From Varroa destructor (Eukaryota > Arthropoda > Arachnida > Mesostigmata > Varroidae): DNA of 64,000 nt. The DNA is taken from NCBI RefSeq assembly GCF_002443255.2, contig NW_019211456.1, positions 56,243,562-56,307,561 of the forward strand, given 5' to 3'. Under the pieces are notes generated by a model. It was not told where the DNA came from. It made no database searches and worked only from the letters and a program-made list of their open reading frames with translations. A program made the translations under genes and the position numbers. Below, one piece after another: positions 27,001 through 40,000 of this stretch (position 1 is its first letter; the number at the start of each line of letters is the position of its first letter).

Positions 27001-30000
27001 CTTCCCAAACCTCGTTACAATACTTAAGCTTTTACATACATATGTATGTGCTTTTGTATGCGCTCAGATAAAAACTCGAGATATTTCAGTTCGATAACGG
27101 GATAGCGTGTTCAATAAAAGCGTCGAAAGACAACTGAGCTATTACTTTAGAAATACAAAAACTGAATATTCTTTACTTATGTGGTTTATATAGCATCTGC
27201 CGTTGCGAACCTTCTTCGTTTCTTGTTATGTTATTCTTGTTATATTATATTATATTAGTCACATTGACCTAGGCTCTTGTAGCTATGCCTGAGAAAAATC
27301 ATATTGGCCATATATTTCAAGCTCTTTTGTACCGTATAGTTAATATTTCGTGCCTTCTCGTATCGAACGAAGAAAGAAAGATTTGAAGTCCGTATAACCC
27401 GAACAGTACGTAAATGCATTCGATCATACCTCCATAAGAATGACATGGCACGCTCATTTTCTAAAAAGGAATACACCTAGAAGAACGCCCAAAAAACAAC
27501 AAACTAACACATTCACAGACTTTTTTTCTGAACTTTTTCCGTTTTTTAAATAACTCCATATCCAATAGAAAATGATTGTTTACTATAGAGTCGAGCAGAA
27601 GATTGGCGAGCGAGATATTTGGTTTTGTAAGCTATTAGCTCGACTAAAAAAACTCAGTATTAACCCCGTCTTACAAATGAATTACGTAAATACAAACAGT
27701 CGAGTGATTTACGTTTATTCAACATCAATTTTTAACCAGTCCAATTATTTGGGCGTAATTGACTTTGCCTACGTTAAATCCTTGCTAAAAATTCCCATCT
27801 GTTCCTAAAACACCCACAATAACTAATTTAAGTTTAACTGATCCTCTTTTCAAGATTATAGATTGAATTAATTTTTGGACTATGCGGTGATAACTACTCT
27901 TCTCAGTATTTTGGTGTAGATAATCCAATACTTCTTTATCCATTTATAATCTGTGTATGACCTAAGAAACAGTGGTTACTCAAAAAAGGGCGCAAATTCT
28001 TGACAAAAAATCAGCAAAGTGTCTTCTGGAAGGAAGTTTGCTTTATGCTTGTATAGATTTGAATTTATTGAAAATATGTTATCGCGACTAATTCAGTCGT
28101 GATCAGCTAATCTGTCGTAGGTTTTCTTGCCGAGACATTTTAATATCTCATTTGTGTACCTATAATATCATCTTTTGAAATCGTTTGACAACTTTTCCTG
28201 GTCATGTGATACCAAATAGAGCTGAAACCACTTCTGAACATGGGCCCCAACACACAACGACGTCGCTGAAAATGGGGATTGCCAGAACCAGGTGTTGTTT
28301 TTGGCTCAAATCGTTCAAATATGCATAATGTAAAACATATCAGATAATATATTAGATTACGACATATACTTCGTTCTGTGATAATTATAGAAGTCAATAT
28401 CGGACACCTGCATCACACAGGCTATATCAGTAGATAAAGCATCCTAGATCGCTTTGTAGAACTCTAACCTTGCATTTTCGGGACCAAGACCTGTAATTTG
28501 GATAGCATTTTAGGCAGTAATGGTTAGTTATCGGATTCAACGAGAAGTTAAGCCATTTCGAATGAATCGCCTAAAAATTGGTTAGAGGGAACTGTTAACT
28601 AATATTCAAGGCAAAAGCTTAATATATGGCCGTATACACTTATGCTAGCGCTTACATACCGATTAGCGTTGGTAAACAGGGGCTTTGAATCGCGACCACT
28701 ACCCAGAAGATGAATGTTTGTGAAGGTGGCCTCTAGCGATTGCAATTCTCCCTTTCTTTATTTTATTGGTTTTAAAGTATCGCCCAATACGACCACAAAA
28801 TACATTAAGCCGTTCGATACGACCTTGATCGTAATCAACCTTAGCCATGTAGGAACAATGTACAAGCATAAAATAAATACAATATTTCAAAATATTAAAG
28901 AGTCCATCCTCAGAATTGGAATTCGTTGGAAAAAGGGGAGCTTTGGAATTCTGAGAGAACGGTTCGGGTAGAGGGTGCCTTGTCTGGGCCTGATTTGGTC
29001 AAAGGAAAGCGCATAATCTAATTAAGCGAAGGACACTGTTAAATGCTACGTTGACCGCATGGGTCATCGGTCTATCTAAAAAATAAGCGAGAAAACTAAA
29101 TTGTTTTTATCTAAAATTGTAACTTCTTGCCGCATTGATTCCACCCAAACAAAGGTTGTCTTGTAGCCTAACACTAAACAACCATAATCAAAAAAAGACC
29201 CCATGATCTTACATGTTTTCTACTTTAACTCCGTTTATTTGGATTTACAAATTACAAAAATCTAGTGTCCACTCATTGAAATATAGTTAGTTTGGTCGAC
29301 TAAGCTGTGTATTCGCTATTACCGTCCTGATGTGTATAAAGCGTAGTCTTTAAAGGAGCATTTTGCCAGAGAAAACAAACTCTTCGAATATCAGTCCGAC
29401 ACACGACGACAAAAGGCGAAGGATGTCGTATTCTAACTTGTAACTGTAACTTGTAAGTGAACAACCGTGAAAACCTCCGTTTGTCAAAACTCAATTCAGT
29501 GCAACATGGTAATTACAACCTTTATCTTATTACCGTGCTAAAAACTCTTCGTCGCCACCGCCTGCACGTTTAAATCAAAACTGAATTTCACATACAGCAA
29601 ATCCTATTCCGCTAACTTTACAATGTACGTGACAAATTCTGTATTCGACAAATTATAGTTTCCCACCATAAACTTTGTTCTGTCAACTAACAATATTGAT
29701 GTAACACAGAATTGTTAACTCTCGCATTCTCTAGGCGATACCAACGAAGTAAACTGATTTATTTTGAATGACGATAAGCACAACAGTGAACATTCGGTAC
29801 AGATACGGTGTGCGCATGCAGGGATATTGTTTGCGAAGAGCAATGTTGTTAATTATGCTATGAAGACTGCTATAGATAACTAAAGGCCAGCATGTTATTG
29901 GTCAGTCCAGTTAGACGTAGGTCGAAAATAAATTAGACATTCTCATAGAGAACAATTCGGCCAACTACTATCTCGTCCGAATGGTTTTTCATCTAAGTAA

Positions 30001-33000
30001 ACATAACCAAGTAATTGATTAAAAAGCTTCTTGAAGATAGTTTGTCATCACTCAGTATACAAGCTGCTAATAAATTCATATGAAATGCTGATATGATTCT
30101 CCTTTCATGCAATCAACGTATATAAACAAATTGAAAGATATAGAATTATGTTAGTCGGTGTATCAGAAACACAGCCTTTATTCAGGTGCAGTACAAAGAA
30201 TCACTCCTGCATAAGCCATATAAAACAAATGAATTCCTCCCTCATCGTGGAAGTAATTACAACGACCTACAGCTTCCGGCGAAAAACTGCCTAATTTTAT
30301 AGACTTACACTTAGCTCGCAGAAGCATGTTGAGCCTATCGGAAGCATTTATTTCGTCCATGAAATCGCAACAACACGAGGATGCTATCGTCTTTTGGCAT
30401 CAAAATAAGCGCAGCCTTGTTCGGGGTAATACGCTTTCGTTCAATTTGATCAAAGTGTTTTCTAAGCTGTTACTGAAATTCATCAAAGCTTTTAAGTTAT
30501 TAACTATGTCACAACAAACAAACTGAAACCATATACGTTGATAATAGAAACGCCGTCCTGAATTCGCTTTAAAAAACTATGACAAATTGCAGAGAACCAA
30601 AGTTAGCAACATAAGTTTACCCAAGGAATGTCGGTAGCACCAATGAGCTTCACATGTTGACTCTAATGAGGAGGTACAAAATATTAGAAGAGAAGAAATT
30701 TTGCTTTTTAGCGGAAGTTCCGGCGACATTTCGATCACAAAGCATAAATAGAGTTGTTGTGCCAGTCAACGATCACAACAACGATTACCAAATCGTCAGT
30801 TTTACAAATGTAAGTGCGTATAATATGTAGTACGAAGTACTCCTATCACTACCATTTGATGCTTATATAAACCTAAAATAAATAAGGGTTAGATTCATCA
30901 CATTAATTCTCATGATCTTATTTAGGAATCACATTTTTAGGCGTCATTTACTTCACATCATTCATTTCAATATTACCATTATTATTATTGTTATCATCAT
31001 CTGTAATAATTCAGATGCAAAACGCTAATACGTTGTAAACAAATTGGTTTCTCCTGGGTAATTCTTACAGATCACAGATGTTAATGTACAATTTAAGACA
31101 AAACGAACACATTTTCTGAGCGGCCGACAAGCTGAAAGTTCTACGACGGACTAAATTTTTAGGGCAGATTAGTAACTTCTGATGGCTTTTAGCATTGCTG
31201 AATTTCAAACACCTACAACTAATAACAAAGACTATATCGCTTTTTATGTGTCGTTTCAGCTGAAACCCAAAAAAAAAAAAAAAATTATATTATTTATATT
31301 GTGTATGGAATCGTATGGAGTGGATGCATTGATTTGTTCACTTACAAACAGACACCAGTTTCCAGTTACCATGCGGGCTCCATTTTGTAACATCCTCTTA
31401 GCGGGTTATTGAGAATGACTGGGCTTCATTGGCCTACACAGACGGCTTCGCGTTCTGAGAGATATGCTTTAAACGAATATCTTTCTTGTTACTTGCTCTC
31501 ACAAACTGTCAACGCTTTCTAGCGACAGATTAATCCTATATGTGTTCTTGTATTTGTCTAATTATTTAATTTGTAATTCTATGTAGTTTAATGCAGACGT
31601 TTCGTAGATTTGAAACTATGTTTGACCTGGAATATTCGAAAAAAAGATTCTTGCCTGCCGATAATCGCCATCTTTGCCGCTGCAATTGATTTTTTGCGCA
31701 CGAATGCCAAATCGCCTTATCTATACCCTTTCATCCCTGAGGTTTGAAGAACGACTGATTATTAATTTTAGAGGCCGTATGAGATTTAGATGCATTGGTC
31801 TTACGAAGGATATTCTTAGATTTGTAATCAACCTAAGAAAATATTAACTTGATTCTACTAGCAAGACCCTGTAGTAGGGGCTGTAATGTGATGGAGGTAA
31901 ACGACCATAAATATAGACACTTACTTGAAAATTATATCATGGTTTCAATGATGTTACAGTAGTCTCGATGTTTCGGTAGCGGGTTTAGACTTCGTACGTC
32001 TATAAAAAGAAAATGTGAAATATACATTAACATCTTGTTCTCAGGTCAGGCGTTAATGGTAGATAATATCGGAGCATACACAACTATTTCCGACCTATGA
32101 GTAAAATACGTCCGATAGTTGGATCCATCCATTCTTATTACAAAATCAATTGTTGAAGTTCAAACGCAAAAAAAAGCCGTATATAAAAAAATTTCACCAG
32201 AGTAAATGTAGCAGGATATTCAGTTCGAAAAGCTGTTGACAATATTGAGAAGCCCCATCACTGTTTTAAGTTTGTCATCTACTATAAGGCATCTATAAGT
32301 AAGGGTTAAAACATTTGCGAAGAACTAGCGATAGCACAAGTGATTAGGCCTTATGATAAAATCGTACAGAATAATCATAATGTGATAGTTGAGTAAAATC
32401 AAATTGTTTGCAACTAGTTGAAAGACAGCACGCGGTGTATGAAATAAGCCTCTTTAATATGAGTGTATTTATTTTGACATTTGTCAAGTATCCTCTACAT
32501 AAAAAGAAATACAAAAACATTTTTAGAATAGAATAAGAATATTGAGAAAATAAATATGTGTTATTCAAGGAAGGCGTCTTTGGGCATAAGCTTTCTAGGT
32601 AGCATCCTCGCATTCGGTTCATGCTAGGCCATGCGCTGCAGAGCGGGATATTAAATGTCCCTTTTTTGTAGAGTGTCTTTTATGTTCCATCTACCAGAGC
32701 ACCAGTAGCAAAGAATTCCGGGTCAACCTCAGCTGTCTATTCCTCCCCTTGTCAGGTGAATTTAAGGTAGACGAGCGTTTTTGGCAAGCCAAAGTGGCGC
32801 TGTAGTTGCTCAGTAAAGAAGGGCGCATTTGCTAACAAGTAGACGTAACAAGTATGGCAGTATGTATGCAAGCCCAATGCTCTCTTGAGAAAAGCGGGCA
32901 TTTACCCTATTTGTTGTTACTAATTGCTGATTGTGCTATGTTTGAGAATTATTTGAGTGAGATATAGCCATATTGTGTTCATGATTATTCATGTAATACT

Positions 33001-33397
33001 TGATGTCACCCGTTGACTATGGGGATTGACTCCACCTATATATAAGGTGTCTTCTTTAATAAAACGTAACACCTCTGCAGTTACGCAGAAACGCACACTT
33101 AGACTTTTAAATGTAGATTTTTAAGATCCACGAAGAGGCTCACCGTAATGGGACAGAGAGGTTGCGCTGAAATAAACAATAAAAATAGTTATGTTTTACT
33201 TAAATGACTGTTAAACATACCGAATTATGATAGAGTTCAACAGTGAAAAAGCGCGTAATCATGATCAGTTACTAGTTATCTTTATTTTTCTTAAGTGTTT
33301 ATATAGTTTTTAGGCTTACAGGTATTCATACAACACGTAGGCGCTTTAATATACGACGAAAAAACGTTGCACAAGTGGCAATCGTTACAGACTTCTG

Positions 33398-33511
33398 ATT
33401 GGCTAATGTGTCGAATTTTCCCAATTCCTATCCTCTTCGACTGGTAGGCAAATTACTTGACAACACATAACTTATTGTTATAAAAGGGCTAGTCTACTTC
33501 TTTCACTTCAG
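33398..33511 (+). promoter_or_regulatory. Core promoter candidate upstream of U1-70K
   Basis: An inverted CCAAT box (ATTGG, 33398-33402) is followed by TATAAAAGG at 33479 and, 31 bases further, an arthropod-type initiator TCAGT with its A at 33510. That is the textbook spacing of a TATA promoter. It lies 584 bases before the U1-70K start codon on the same strand. A short frame (MSYRFIKI, then stop) begins right after the initiator. It may drive U1-70K, an alternative 5' exon of it, or an unrelated short transcript. TATA boxes are unusual for housekeeping splicing factors, so assignment is uncertain. Confidence 0.4.
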
Positions 33512-33855
33512 TATGAGCTACCGCTTTATTAAGATATGAATTCATGTATCAATACAACATAGTATGCATTAAATCCAACTTCAACATCTTCTAAATCTAC
33601 TACTGCTTTAAAGAAATAAAATATCTCAGAAAATCAATCTAATCTACTATGAATGCACTATTTCGAATACGAAAATTTGCTTTTGACATTCCCCAACTGC
33701 TATGTAAACACGAAGTGGGTTTTTGAAGGATCGCGCCACAGTTTATGAGTCGGTATTTTTCGACCCAGCGCTGCAATCTACCATCTGTTTCATGACGCTG
33801 CCTTTAGTTTTTGTTCCGTGAGTGAGCTTTTCGGTTCTTTGTGGTGGCCGTAAAG

Positions 33856-33897
33856 ATGGTGGTTGTTCTCGTGGTGTTGTGCTATTGTGTTCGCTAA
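33856..33897 (+). other. Possible upstream ORF in the U1-70K leader
   Basis: A 14-codon frame ATGGTGGTTGTT...TAA lies about 200 bases before the main start. If the leader is unspliced from the promoter at 33.5 kb, ribosomes would meet this ATG (context AAGATGG) before the true one. Whether it is in the mRNA is unknown. Confidence 0.25.
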
Positions 33898-34093
33898 GCG
33901 TATTGTCTGGATAGCTAGCCGCCGCATTTGTATCAAGGCTTACTCTATCTTGGGACGGCTTTTTGACACACCATCAGTATTATTGAAATTGTCGAAGCTT
34001 ACCATTAGGTGCGGCCGTATGATTTTGCAGCCGCCTGGCTTGTGTTTAAGCTGTACATAGTCTCGGTCCAGGCAAAACCCAGCAAGATCCAAA

Positions 34094-37000
34094 ATGACGC
34101 AGTTCCTGCCTCCACAGCTTTTGCTGTTGTTCAAGGCACGGGACCCGATTCCCTATATGCCACCGGTAGGAAAACTACCTCATGAAAAACAACAGGGCAA
34201 CTACACAGGAGTCGCCCCATTTGTGGATAACTTCGAGGTCAGTACAGGTCTATAACGAACTCTAGTGTATGCTGGAAACTGCAAAGGGACAAAAAGTCGG
34301 TTTGTTTTACTCGGCGTGTGTGCACCCAGAACGGAAGGTTGCGGGTTAAAACATTTAAATTCGAAATCGATTTATAAAAAGATCTATTTGAAACACCAAA
34401 ATCAGAATCTTATTGTTAGTGGGGTTACGTTTTAGTACAATATGAATGTTTCGAGTTGTGTAATACCTTCATATGTATTATAATGCGCAATTCCGTAGTT
34501 ATGACTGCTTCTTCTGGTTATGTTATTGTGCTCAGGACCCGGTTGAGGCTCCACCAGCGATGAGAGTTGAAACTCGTGAAGAGCGTAGAGAACGACGTGC
34601 CAAAGAAAAAGCTGAAGAAACCGCTTATCAGCTTGAACAAGCAATTGCCGTTTGGGATCCAACGAGTAACGAGGCTGCAACTGCAGATCCTTTTAAAACA
34701 CTCTTTATTGCTAGAATCAACTATGAGACATCAGAAGGAAAATTACGCAGAGAGTTCGAACAATATGGCAGTATCAAGCAGGTACATAGCGTTGTAACGA
34801 AATAATAACAATGAGTTCGAATTTTCCATTACGTACCTAAATTTTAAGTGATTTGTTGTTAGTATTAATTTGTTACTATTCTAATCGAGTTGGTTATTAT
34901 ACATGTATTCAATGAACTGTAACATGTTCTTCATTTTACTTCGCATTGTTCTCAAAGTGGCGTCATTTCTTGTACCAAGTGGGAAGGTATTTTGGTAAAT
35001 GCGTTTTATGTCTAACACGCAAGATGTGACACCCCAATCCGGATCTGAAAAAGTCTTATTTAAAGACTGAATATTTTCTAAAGATAGTTTTTTAACGACT
35101 ATTTTTCAGATCTGCATGATCCACAACAAAATTAGCGGTAAACCTCGGGGATACGCGTTCATAGAGTATGCACACGAACGTGATATGCATGGTAAGTGGG
35201 TACAAATAATTCCCCTTATTGCTGTGCAATCAGTTTCTCAATGAAGCTAAAAGAGAAAAAAAACTAAGTCGCCTTTGTCCCAAACTTATTTTCTTTGTTG
35301 ATCAAAATCGTATTTCAGCTTCAGTAGCTGCCAGTTCATAATGCATTTTAATTTTCTGTTGACATTGGAACAGTGATACAATGCTTTTTTGTATTTGTAG
35401 CTATTAGGAACTTGCCGCCAACAAAGTGTTTATTAGTATTTTAACCGCTTTAGTAGAATCTATCTTACATTCGTACTTTGTGTATGAATGCTACAAACAT
35501 CATTATTCTTCCGTGCGATAGTTGCGGACCATTGCTTAACAATTTTCAATTGGCTCATGTGTAGTCATTATAATTGCTACAAAGCACTGAGTCTACGAAA
35601 TGGTATTTCGTCATTCAAGGCTACACCTGTTTGGCTGTAAAGGAGTATCGCTGTAAGGAAGATACGTTTTTAACGCCTGCACGCGTATAAGCGATAACTG
35701 ATTTTTGAACAGAATGACGAACACACTTCTGTTTAACGAGCTAAGGTTAATTGAATCTGTGGAATAAACGCGCTGCTAGTCATGATCATGATGATAGGAC
35801 GTGACTGCCTTTTGGGTTCGCCGGCGTTGATTAATGAAGCTCCAAATTAGTAACCAATATTAATTAAGATGATCTTCGTATTTTTTCGCTTTCGGAATTT
35901 TTAGACTGTGTTATGCATGGTCAAGTTACTGAAGTTACTGATTATTTTTAAAATATTTGGATAAGAATACAAAGCGTTTAAAGCGTACTTTATGGTAAGC
36001 TAGTCAGCCTCTCTAGCAAAATGTTGTCATTCTTAGGATCCTTCGGTAAGCTCACATTGGTCACACAAAGATTGAGGCCAGAGTAGCTCATACAACCTTG
36101 CAGTAAGCTGATTCGTGTATTTTGGTAAGAAATCACTAAGGAATGGCGGGTAAGATGGCTCTCCTCTCTGAGCTTTTTCTTTGCCACAAATATTATTTAA
36201 CCTCATAGGAAAAGCTTGTTTATGTATTTGTCAAATTTGCTTATAGCCATTCAAGTTTATAAGCAACGTCGCAGTCGTACCAAAAAACCTAGGTGAATTT
36301 TTTTCTTTCTCCCTACATGAAAGACAGTAACAGCTAGGGCGACAGACTGGATTCGACATCGGTCAGTGTAGTAAGTAAATTATTGCGCAGGAGTCTTTGT
36401 ACCCATTCCGTAATGTCCGGCCGACCGATATTGGCGTCGTGCGGTATCATTATAGTGTTGTCTGAACGTAAGTATCAGCCTGCGTCAGAGCGGCGGTACA
36501 TCTTCGTGGCGACGAGTTTCAACCTTCATCTATTAAGAGGTAATTGAGTCAGAGGTAACTCGTTCAACCATTATACAAATACAGCAGACGGTTTTTTTTT
36601 CGATTCTCAGGTTATCAGTGCCGATTTTTACGTTACATTGTAGAATCATGCGTCTTAAATAATCCTATGATATTTGGTCTATGTTTTTCATTTATCATCG
36701 TTGGCCTTATCAGTATCAGTAATTAATATTGACCTTATACATTCTAAATTTCTCCACTGTGAATTTAATTCAAGGACTCTGAATTGAATGACACATATCC
36801 CGTTATCTTCTGTGTATTAAGTAGGCGCATGTTCTTTCAATATTTACGCATTTCTCTAAGTGGTCGTATTTTGTACTCGCGGTAAGGAGTACCATTTACT
36901 TGTTATACCGCAAGTAAGTTAATTTGGTGGTAAGTCCGAGGGTATCCGACTTCAAAGAAAGTGTGAGTGAGTGATGGATAGTCTTTCCACTGGCGCCTTC

Positions 37001-40000
37001 ATCTGGAAGGTAAGGCCCTTGCCTCAGGTAAACAATTATATTAGAAGAAGAAAAAGACCACCAACCAGTTATGAACGAGTTACGTAGACTGTTTGATGGA
37101 ATTTAGTAGATACTGCCGTATCAAACCACCGCAAGGTTTGACTTGTTTGAAAGGATTATAGTTAATTTCGTGATGATGACGTAAATTAATTCCATGATGA
37201 ACACGCTGTATTCAATAAATTGGAAAGCTCCAAATGTCGCAGAGCTGTCAGAGGAGTGATCCGTGTCCGGAGCTATTCTTCGACTGTCATTAAAGAGTGG
37301 CTATTAGATACCCTTCCGAAACCTCTAACTCGTAGCAAATGTTCCATATGTGTGCGTGATTGCCTCATCGTAACGGTTCTATAACGAACAGTTACTTGAT
37401 TGAATTTGTAGAAAACGCGTAATAGATGAGCAATGAGTCGAGCTTCATTAATTAAAGTTCATGGAACAGTTATTCTGTTAATGGGTTTTGGCTTTGTCAA
37501 TAAACTAAGACCCATAGCTTTTCATATCCACAATTTGGGATCGGAAAGTCCTGAAAGCTAGAACATATATATATAAATATATATATATATATGGCTCTCT
37601 TTGAATTGGCTTGGTTTGTCATGATAAATCGATAATATTATTAGAACTAAAAATAGTGATCCATACTTGCCTATGTAAGATATTGCTGTTTTAAGGATCG
37701 CTTGATGTTCGCTACTGTATCTTAAGAATGTTGCGAGCTGATCCTAAATGCATATAAAAGGGTAGCTGCAGAGAGTTACTTTATGATGATATGTATGGCT
37801 CCTCTATTGTTTTTATTTGGGATCTCTTCTTTCTTCTTGGTATATGTTAAACGTAATCAAATTTAAGTACTTAGCAGTTCTTTGCGATGCAGTTCTTTAT
37901 GGTGCCCTATTTAGCTCAGCTTCTTATATGTTTAGTATATTTTATAATATCCACGATCAGGAAAAGGGTGCGGAAGGGTAAGTCTCAATCAAGTAAGTAA
38001 GGGTAGTAAAGTAATACCAAAAATAATAGTAGTGTAATAATCATAGGAGTGTTGAACAATGTAAGTAGGAAGTACCGCAGCTGTAATACGTGTGGCTGCC
38101 CATTCGCAAGATGATGCCGTGTTGACTTTATAGTTTCTTTGTGTGTGTGTGTGTGTGTCTGTGTGTGATTGCTCGCTGCCATCATTATGCGGTGGTTCCA
38201 TTTTCTAGCCGCGTACAGACACGCCGATGGCAAGAAGATTGATTCCCGTCGAGTTCTGGTCGACGTTGAGCGGGGCCGAACCGTTAAAGGCTGGCTACCG
38301 CGCCGGCTAGGGGGTGGTCTTGGTGGTACCCGCAGGGGTGGACCGGAAGTAAATACGCGACACTCAGGTAGAGAAGATCCTGAAAGAGAACGCGCCCGTA
38401 GAGAAGAAGGTAGTGATCGCGGCGAACGTGATCGGGAGCGGGAGCGGTAAGTCAGTTTCTTTATTATACGGGCATCCATTATAATCGTCTATATAATTAT
38501 TAATAATACAGTTCGTTTCACAATAAGGTAGTACGAGGACATATTAGCGAAGTGACTATTGTTGCGACCTGTACGCCAAATAAACAAATTGTGTCGACGG
38601 CCATTGTACACTTTTCCTCCAGTTATTCGTCCGAATCGTATCAAGCAAATCTCCTCCTCTGTCGTCTAATCATATTTGCCTGAGCATTTTCACATCACGT
38701 TGCTTCATTAGTTGAAACGCTAGCATACTCAAATGCACTGTCTTCTTATATAATAACGATAAGCAACCTTTTAGCAACAAAAGCAACAAAAGATTATCAT
38801 TTTATCCTATGTCCGTTGTAACGCTGTGGGCTATTCCCTCGATGCATATACAGGGTGAACCGTCAAAATAGATTTTTTTAGTGTATACAAATCCCTTTAT
38901 TCAAAACCGGTCCTAAATGCTAAAGGCCTTTTCGAGAAACATGTAAATAAACACGTGAAAACAGCGTATAGTCATCAGAATTTGAGAAAATATCTGCTCA
39001 AAGAGCCATTTACGGTAATCCTGTATCTATTGCTTACTGAGTCATTTAGCTAAGCTCAAACGACTAATCTTCCCGAGCTTTATTGCATTCTTTAAGTTGA
39101 TTAGCCCTTTCGATAGTTTTTTTTTTGTACTTAAGGTCTGTTATCAGCCTTATATTTAATTCTACCGAATATTTCCGTATGCAGCGAATTTTTTTCCTAT
39201 GCTGTATTTTAGAAAAATTTTTGAATTGAATGCGCACTTAAAATTTAAGCTTAGGCAATTATAAAGTTTCTTATCATTTCTGCTCTACGTTACTAATCGG
39301 AAAGCTATAATCGAATGTTTTTTCCGATATGCGAACTGCTCTTTTTAAGTCAGAGATCAGCAATTTGACTTATCGAAGGTGGTACCAGTGATTACATTAT
39401 CTAAAAGCTTACATTTGACCAAAGAGTGAGAGAATGTGCGTGTTTTAGACGACTGATTTTATCTATGCGTTCATAAACGGGGCAGGTAATGCCTGCTCCA
39501 AACAGGTTGGGTACTGCTTTGCGAATGCAAGCATAGAAAAATCAAAGACGATTCACAGTTATTGCCTTTGTCCCATCCGGTCTCATTCTTAATAATTAAG
39601 ACCTTTATTTTTTGTTCTGGAAGTCAGCTGAACAGAATTGCGGGTTATGTATAAATTTTGCACTGTATAAAAATGCAACCTTTTTTTGGTTTCTTTGGTA
39701 ACTTTTATCCTGTACAGTGTTTTCTGAGCAGTGGCTTCTGGTTCATTACCATGTTGTGTTCTCGGCTGCCGATTAGGGTATTTAGGTTTTTTTCAATGGA
39801 CTCTTATATAATAAATGTGCTGCGAAATAAAACAGTATTCATTCACGGCGTTCACATCATGGCAAGTATAAAAAATGCCCTTCCAGTCTGAAGTTAGACT
39901 ATAGACGGCAAGCTATTTTATTCGCTTTTCTCAGAGCCAGGGACAGGAACAATCAACGTCGAGATTTGATTACGAATAGAGTATGGCCGCTGCAGAGTCC

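Larger units (their letters stand above)
11939..33397. other. Gene-poor 21 kb between the divergent tropomodulin and U1-70K sides
   Basis: I find no chain of exons here. Apparent features are a promoter-like patch near 13.9 kb, a perfect hairpin at 14.86 kb, an (AT)n run at 18.05 kb and a richer-composition block at 25.9-26.8 kb whose overlapping frames on both strands are not recognisable. The likely content is tropomodulin 5' intron and regulatory DNA plus decayed repeats. Short genes with exons under 40 codons could be missed by eye. Confidence 0.5.

Noticed and set aside
30666..30830. Plus-strand 54-codon frame starting MRRYKILEEKKF and ending near a GTAAGT.
   Set aside because: It looks protein-like, but an overlapping frame looks equally so, and no partner exon or family match was found.
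33037..33045. TATATATAAGG as a promoter TATA box.
   Set aside because: No initiator at the right distance and no downstream gene start. AT runs are common here.
38169..38450. Long plus-strand ORF starting at 38169 as a stand-alone gene.
   Set aside because: It is U1-70K exon 4 read through into its 5' intron sequence.
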